Source: Cristatella mucedo (Eukaryota; Bryozoa; Phylactolaemata; Cristatellidae). Taken from it: a stretch of DNA of 60,000 nucleotides. Shown here piece after piece: positions 29,901 through 38,900 of the stretch. Within the stretch, counting starts at the first letter, position 1, and every line of letters begins with the position of its first letter. The notes beneath the pieces are model-generated. The model worked only from the letters and a program-made list of their open reading frames with translations, made no database searches and was not told the origin of the DNA. Both the position numbers and the translations under genes were made by a program. The DNA is taken from positions 2,485,001 through 2,545,000 of the forward strand of contig WPIO01000018.1 of the NCBI GenBank assembly GCA_009760855.2, in the 5' to 3' direction.

Positions 29901-32900
29901 TTTATTACTGTCATGAGTCGATAGATACTTGACATAATCAAGACCTCCACTTGGAGCTTTGATCAACACAACGGATACGTCATGAACCAGGCTTTAAGTA
30001 AATTTTGGCATCATTTCACATAATGCAATGTATCCCCGTCTGTGTATCCACAATGTAACTAAGATCGTATGGGTTTTACACCAAAGACTTTTGTATAAAA
30101 AAAATACTAGTTGATTTAAAAGCCTCTTTTTGTAGTGACAGAAGAGCCTTAAAGGCTATCACCACCCCATTGCAGTGGCAATATAGGATCGCCCACTGCA
30201 GGATTCGAACCCACGATCTCGGGACCGCGGAATATCAGCTAATACATGGGAACGGGGATACTCATTATATCGTTTTGATCTCTTTTGCTGACATCCATGC
30301 ATAAAAGGCAGAAAACTGTCATAAATTAAATGACGACTAAACCAACTCATTAGTTACGAGCAAACCAAGCATGAATCTTCTTGCAAGTTCTTCTAGAGTG
30401 CTTCTCATCTCACCTGGGCATCACTGGCACTGCTTTGCAGTGGTTCAGGTCCAATCTCAGTGGGAGACACCAGAGTATTGACGTGAATGGACAAAGATCA
30501 TCTGAAGTAGCTCTGAAATATGGAGTACCTCAGGGCTCCATGCTTCGGTTCTTTTCATGGTTTATACTCATCCTCTTGCTGATGTGGTTGCCAAACACAA
30601 TCTAGGCTTTCACTGCTATGCGGATGACACTCAGTTGTACCTTTGCTTTGATCCCTCCCAGCCTTCGAGCACCTCAAATTCTCACAACTTACTTGCTGCA
30701 TGCATTGATGATATCCTCACCTGGAATGCTGCAAATTTTCTAAAACTAAGCGATAATAAAACTAACTTTCTAATTATCGGCAAACCCAGCATGATTCAGA
30801 GATTGGAAAGGCTGACTGTCAAAATTGCCTCTGCCAGCATATCTCCAGTTGAATCAGCTCGAAATCTAGCTGTCATACTCCAAAGCGACCTCTCGTTAGA
30901 CGACCATATCAGCTCTACGGTCAAATCCGCCCATTGTCAGCTTCTTAACATTGCTAAAATTCGGGCTTGTTTAGGTACAGATACCACATCTAAGTTGGTC
31001 CATGCATTCGTGACATCCCGTCTCGACTTCTGCAATTCACTGCTCGATGGCCTAACAGCATGTGCGATCAGGCGATTGCAGCTGGCGCAGAACTCCGCAG
31101 CTAGGCTTGTCTGTCGTTAGTGTCGCAGTTGCCACATTACTCCGCTTCTCGCCGACCTGCACTGGCTACCAGTCAAGCAACGGATTGACTTCAAGGTCTT
31201 GTCGCTCACTATTAGGTCCCTTCATTCTATGGCTCCAGCCTATCTCTTAGATACACTCCCCCATCAGGCCCAGCATCGTACCACCTGCTTTTCAGAATCC
31301 AACAATCCAGCAATACCTCCTACAAACCTCAAATCCTTTGGAGACCGTGCATTTAGTTCGTATGCTCCCAAAGCCTGGAACTCCCTCCCGACCTGGTCAA
31401 AGCATCCCCTGACCTGACCACATTTAAAAAGAACTTAAAAACTCACCTATATAGGACAGCATTTAGTGGGTCCGTGTGATTCGTCCTTGATGTGCTTATG
31501 CATGCTGACACTGTGCATGCTGCGACTAACCACATTTGCATGCTGACCCTGTGCATGTCACCCCTAACCATATTATTCATTTTGTTTGTTTTTCAAGCAT
31601 GATTTTACTTACCATTCAATTGCGTTTCACTTTGCAGCAAATGTAAAGCGCCTAGAAAGAGATTAAGTTCTCTGAGGGTGCTTCATCAAGTGCATGATTA
31701 TTATTATGTTATTGCACGCAATCAGCAGATTACAGTTGGTGCACAACTCTGCAGCCATGCTTTTCTGTCATGAGCGTTGCAGCAGCCAAATCGAACCATT
31801 TCTTGCCACCAATAGTGGCTCTCACTTAAGCAGCGAATCGAAGGTTATGTCACTTACTTTTAGGTCTCTTCATTATCTGGCTCCAGCCTTCCTATCAGAA
31901 CTACTTCTCCACGAGGCTATGTAGGCATCCTATTACCCACTGTTTTGGCTCAAATGGTACGGCCATACTTCATACAAACCTCAGAACTTTTGGAGACTGG
32001 GCCTTTTAGTTCATACACACCAAAGCCCGAAACTCAATTCCGACTTAAATTACGACATCCCTGACATGACGACATTTATAAAGAAGGATGACATTTGCTG
32101 CAAAGGGAAATGCAAGTGAATGGAAAGTAAAATCATGCTTGGTAAGCAAACAAAATGAATAGCGTGGTTAGGGGTGACATACACCTATGTATTACAGAAT
32201 TGAGTTGGCTTCTTGTCATACGTACTTGGTATGCTAGTGCATGAGGACACTGCCTGCTACTACTAACCATATCTACATGTTGACCCCGTTCATTTCGCAT
32301 CTAATAATGCTACACTTAGAGACATTGCGAATGTTACCACTAATCATTTAGTCATGCTCTCTCGAGTTTCATTTGAACAAAATGGCAGTGGCTCCCCAAG
32401 TTCCTTTAGTTCTCGAAGTCACTTTGTGGTATCTAATCTCGGAGCCTTCTTCAGCAAACCCTGACTTCTCTAGGGAACTGCTCCTCTCTATCTTTCCTGC
32501 GCGTCCATCTGCTGACCATACTTATGCCATGCATGCATGTAACTTACTGATATTTGCAACGTTGTTATGTCTTTGATCGCTGTCTGTCATCTCGATGGAA
32601 TGCTTTGCAGGAACACACTGGACGTGTGATATTGCACTCAAGATTTTACACGATGGAGATCTGGAGAAAATCAAGTCAGGCGCCGCAGCGATAAGCACCT
32701 TGGAAATCACGGTAAGTTTAGCACGACATCGAGTAGCTTGTCGACAGTCTTCAGCTGTCCTGTCTCAAACTTGTCGCTCGTTTCATGCTTTAGTAGCTTT
32801 GGAGTTTGAGTATTGTGGCTTGCATCTTGTTCAGGTGCTCATGAAATCTTTTGAGCCATCGCATACCCTTTAAATTGTTTATGCTGCCTTGCTCGTTTAT

Positions 32901-35900
32901 AGATTCCTTAATAATAATAATAATCGGCAGTTTGTATAGCGCCCTAAGAAAACTGAACCTGAACTCAGCTGCTTTACAACTCGCTGCAAGAGAAAAAATG
33001 ACCACTAGGCTAATGAAGTGCGAAGAGTCATGCATGAGGCAAGCATGCCCAAGCACTTAATAAGGCAGGACACTCGGGGCCACAAGAAGGAAGGCCCACC
33101 GGCTACTGGAAGTGGTGGTGACAGCCGTTAAGGCTCTTCTGTGGCTGCAAGCAGCTAAATGCCTGTGGACTTGCTTCGCCGAGTAGAATTAAACGTCTAT
33201 TACATGCCAATCCCGAAAGTACTGGTGGCCATCTTGCTGCATGACGAAGGGAAGGGTGGACTTTCTTGTTTTAATTAGCAGAGATATAAATGAGTCTGTT
33301 AAATCAGCTAATGTTTATTTATTTATTGAGTAACAGATACTGAATCCTTAACAGGTAAGCATGCCAAGCACACTGGAAAAAGACCAGTTGGCAGGGTAAA
33401 GAGACAGCTGAGCTGAACACACAGCTCTGTAGATGAGACCTGAATAGAGAGAGTAACTGCTAATAGTTACAAAAACAGGAATAATAATAATAATAATAAT
33501 AATAATTCACTTGATGAAGTGCCCTCAGAGAACTCAATCTCTCTCTAGGTGCTTTACATTTGCTGCAAAGGGAAACACAATTGAAAGGAGAGTAAAATCA
33601 TGCTTGACAAACAAACAAAATGAATAACATGGTTAGGGGTGACATGCACAGGGTCAGCATGCAAATGTGGTTAGTGGCAGCATGCACAGTGTCAGCACGC
33701 ATAAGCACATCAAGGACGAATCATAGGGACCCACTAAATGCTGCCCTAAATAGGTGTGTTTTTAAATTCTTTTTAAATGTGGTCAGGTCAGGGGATGTTC
33801 TGACCTGGTCGGGAGGGAGTTCCAGGCTTTGGGAGCACACGAACTAAATGCACGGTCTCCAAAGGATTTGAGGTTTGCACGGGGTATTTGTAGACTGTTG
33901 GATTCCGAAAAGCAGGTGGTACGATGATTGGCCTGATGGGGGAGTATATCTGACAGATAGGCTGGAGCCATAGAATGAAGTGACCTAAAAGTGAGCGACA
34001 AAACCTTGAAGGCGATCCGTTGCTTGACTGGGAGCCAGTGCAGGTCGGCGAGAAGCGGAGTAATGTGGCAACTGTGACGCTCACGACAGACAAGCCTAGC
34101 TGCGGAGTTTTACGCCAGCTGCAATCGCCTGATCGCACATGCTGGTAGGCCAGTAAGCAGTGAGTTGCAGAAGTCGAGACGAGATGTCACGAATGCATGG
34201 AACAACTTAGATGTGGTATCCTTATCTAAACAAGCTCTAATTTTAGCAATGTTTTGGAGCTGGAAATGGGCAGATTTGACTGTGGAGCTGATACGGTCGT
34301 CTAACGAGAGGTCGCTTTGGAATATGACACCTAGAATTCGAGCTGATTCGACAGAAGATATACTGGCAGAGCCAATTTTGAGTCAGCCTTTCTAATCTCT
34401 GAATTGCACTCGGTTTGCTCATAACTAGTAAGTTAGTTTTATCGTCATTTAGTTTTTGAAAAATTGCTGCCATCCATGTGCGGATGTCATCAATACATGG
34501 AGCAAGTGAGTTGAGAGAATTTGAGGTACTCGAAGGCTGGGAGGGATCAAAAAACAGATACAACTGAGTGTCATCCGCATAAAAGTGAAAGCCTAGATTG
34601 TGCTTGGTAATCATATCATCAAGAGAATGAGTATAAACCGTGAAAAGAACTGGACCTAGCGCGGAGCCCTGAGGTACTCCATATTTCAGAGGTACCTCGG
34701 ATGATCTTTGTCCATTCACGTCAATACTCTGGTGTCTCCCACTGAGATTGAACCTGAACCACTGCAAAGCAGCGCCAGTGATGCCCAGGCCAGATAGGAG
34801 GCGCGCTAGAAGAACTTTGTGATCGATGGTATCAAAAGCTGCCGAAAGATCGAGCAAAGCAAGCAGAGACACTCTACCCATGTCTGCATTCCTAAGTAGG
34901 GCGTTGTATACCCTAAGCAAGGCTGACTCAGTGGAGTGATTAGCTTTAAAGCCAGACTGGAACTTACTAGCAAGGTGTGTGGTTTCGATATATGAGTTCA
35001 GCTGGTCCACCACGACCCGTTCCAGTGTCTTTGATAGGAATGGTAGAAGGGAGACTGGGCGGTAGTTGCTTCATTTCTCTTGGTCTAGTGTCGCTTTCTT
35101 GAGAAGTGGCCTAACTACAGCTTTTTGAAAGGTGCTGGGACATGACCTGAGGCTAATGACATACTAATGATGTTAGTTTTGCATGGCAGCAGCAGATCAA
35201 TGCAACATAGGAGCAGGACAGTGGGAATAGGGTCTAGAGGACTTGTAGTCTTCTTTGATACAGATACGAACTTCTGGACTAGATCACTAGTGACCTGCTG
35301 AAATGTAGACATCGAGGTGCAGCCAGGAATCAGGGAACAGCATTCTAGTGGAGATGTTGTCATCGCAGGGATGGACTCCCTGATCTTGTTTATCTTCTGC
35401 ACAAAGAATCAAGAAAAGCGATCGGCTAGATCATCACAAGGGTCATCAGGTAAGGAGCTAATCTGGAAGTGAGCTCTGCACTTTAGGTGCAAATGAACTG
35501 AATGTACTATCAGCAAAGATTGACATTTAATGTGGGTAATAGTAAGACTAGTGGAAGCAGATGAGCGTGGTGGTGCATGAGCATAGTTGAGGAGCATTGA
35601 GATATTTAGGTAGGCTTGTACAAAAGATTGAAGCAGCTTGTAACCCAAGAGATGATCTTGAAGTTTATCCGTTGGTTGGCAGGGAGCCATAGAAGATCAC
35701 GTGTGTGTGTTATGACGTGGCAACTACATTGTTGACGACTGACCAGACGAGCTGTCGAGTTATATACCACTGACGTGCCATTAAGGGTGCAGGTCAGGGT
35801 CCTGAATAACGAAAACTGCAGCATTCTAGATCCGGTGTCACATTTGGTGTGAACTCGGCTGCATGTCGTGATCTTGTCTTAGTGGCACTTTATTTCGGCC

Positions 35901-38900
35901 ATATTTCCTAGCGATGTGTATAGGCTATGTGCTCATCCACTGCCAAACTGATTTGGTAGCGCAAACCTCCGGACAGATGTCACTGGAGCCGATGCCAGAT
36001 GAACCAATCTTGAGGGCAAGGTTTCTCTTACTTAAGGTTGACTCTAGGCTTGTCCAAAGCTATTAGGTTGCTCTTATGGTCATTGAGCTTCGGTAACTTA
36101 TTGTCAACCCAAGTGCTAACGTCGGTGCTGCAGGGGAATGGAGTTAGACGAGATGCTGAGCAATTGTGGGGTAGAGCTGAGTGTCGTCAGCATAGAAATG
36201 AAAGCCAAAATTGTATTTGGCTATGGCATCGGCCAGAAGGAAAATACAGATTGTGACGCTGTGTGCCTAAGACGGAAACCTGTGGTACCCCATCCTCAAA
36301 GGGCTCCCAAATGACCAAAAGAACTTTAAAAAAATACTAGCTGACTTAACAGCCTATTTTTGCATAGCAATATGGGAGCCTTAAAGGCTATCACCACCGC
36401 TTGTAGTGGCAATAAAGGATCGCCCACCGCAGGATTCGAACCTTTAACCTTGTGACCAAGGTCAGGGAGAGCAACTGCCTTACACAGTGTGCCATCACGG
36501 CTCTCCAATTTAAATCTACACTCGGACATCTGTCACTGAGGTTGGACCTTACCTGGTTTATCACTCTGCCGGTTAAATTTGGGTGTGCCAAAAAGTACTG
36601 AAAGAAGACCATCAGGTCGATGGTGCCATTGCTGCTGAAACCCGATGAGACCTAGCAAAGAGGGCCACCACCCTGATCAGCATTGTCGAGAAGGTCGTGT
36701 TTTTACATCAATAAAACATCGGCTGCTGCTATGATAAAGTGTTCCGTAAATTAACAGCAAATAACTTTGGGTATTAACAAAACACAGTCGACTCGGGAAC
36801 TAACTCAAAACAGAGTTGCATAGCCACCACTCCGAAGTTGACAGTTCCGCATCCGGTAGCGCAATGAAGCTCCCGCTGGATAGCGCCTTGCAGCCCCAAG
36901 AGCACCTCCGGACTTGAATAATGGACCACGGTGGCTAGGCCACAGCAGCCAGCAGAGCGATCAGCAAACCACAAAACCACTAATGGAGCTCTGCTACTTG
37001 GGCAGCAGCAGCAGCTCAACCACTGAGCAAAAGCAGACAAGCACCCACAATGTACCTGTCTTTCACTTTCAACGTTACATGTTTAATCGCCCATACACAA
37101 ACACCAGCTGGCTGGTGGGTCTATAGTAAAGTGGCTCGCTGTAACTGCAGGCTTCCCTTACGACTTGTCGGCTGAGCTGCCTGGGGGGTGAGCGAAAAGA
37201 GTAGCGCTGCATGAAAACCATGTGCTTAGCAAGGATTAAGCAAAGGAGAGACAGACCTTAACCTTTCAATAGGCAGCTAATCATTGGCTAGGCTGAGTGG
37301 GCATGAGGGGTAGCAAGCTGACCATCATGCCCCAGCATCGTGCCGGTCATTTGTGACACTAATCGTTGCTCATCAAGTGACCGCTGATGGCTCTGTTGCT
37401 TCGCCCTCGTCCTTCAGAGTCAGCACGAGCGAATGCTCAGCCTGGCCGACCTGAGCAAGGAAACGTCGCCTCGAGTGATTCTCACTCATCTGCGCTACCG
37501 GATGCTTCCGGAACTTCTGCAACAAGGAAAGGGCAGAGTACGAGCGCAGCAGCAGCAGCCGCACGCAGCATGGCTGCCAGAGCTGGGGGCTTGGCCGAGT
37601 AGAAGCGCCACCTCAGCCAATCAGGCCACATCTCAGGTAGCGCCTTGGTGGGCGCAGACACTGGACGGAGACACTGCCAGTGGCTCGGCTGCTGCCTCTG
37701 CGGCGCCCTGTCGATTGCAGGGAGTGGCTCTGCGGCCGTTCAACGCCCGGTAGCGCGCTGGCAAAATGGGGCAGCAAGCACTGCCGAGCGAAGCAAAGTA
37801 GAAGTCGGCACCTGTCGCGAGGGAGCTCGTTGACTTGACGAACTCGAGCTCTGGCTCTCGTTTGCAGATCATCTATGTGTATCGCGACCCGCGTGACATT
37901 GCTGTCAGCCTGTACAACATGATTAGCCGTGCGATGAGGGTCAACCGGAAGTGTTCGTGGGAGAACTTCCTGCGGCTCTACAACACCGGACTAGGTGGAT
38001 ATCCAAATTGGCCAGCTGCGAAGCCTGGCTTACGAACGGGTGCTAGTTGCAGCAGATGCAACCGCTAGCGGCCGCCTGCCTCGAGAGGGCTACGGGCCGC
38101 GCCATGCATGCCAGGAACTGGCTACACCTGGTCGCATCCATGTCTTTGCAGTGCCCTTTGGCAGTTGGTGGGAGCATTTCCGAGACGGTGAGCTGAACGG
38201 GCAGAGACCGAACGTTCTTTTGCTTAGCTACCAGGAGATGAAGCATGTACGAGCACTCTAGCTTCGCTGCATGTCCCTCTAATCCAGATATGCCCAGCTG
38301 CGCTCGCATGCATGGCTGCTGCGTGAGCCACAGGCACTGCAGCACACTTGAGGCGAATGCGAATGAGGCATTATCTAAACAATGTGGCAGCAACGGTTAG
38401 AGGGAGTTTTAAGCACAGACTGACAGTCGGGTGGCCGGGGAGTGCATAATCTATGGTTTTGAAGAGTGCTTTGTGGGCCCAAGTTCCTGTCTGACCCTCG
38501 AAACTTGCAGAGCTGTGAAAGTTCCTTCGTTCAGCACTTGCATGTGCCTCCGCCTATGCACAGTGCAGAACTAGAAAATCCGTGCATCCTAAAGCTCTTG
38601 ATATCCAGCCAGCCAACCTTGAATATTTAAAGTAATATGATTATCGACCCCGAAAATAATTGTTCAAGAGGAAGCAGCATTTGTAAGCTTCAAATATCGA
38701 CATGGCTGCAATTTTCTTAGGATAGTGTAGCACCATTATTATAACATATAGCAAGATGATCTGGGTATGCTAAGTTTAGCTCTTTTGAAAAGAATATCCC
38801 AAACAATTTGTAGTTAACCTAACCATTAATAATAGGCATGTTTTATAAGACATAGGCAATGTTGAGAATTTTAGACAACATTAGTCATGGTTCTTCGTGT

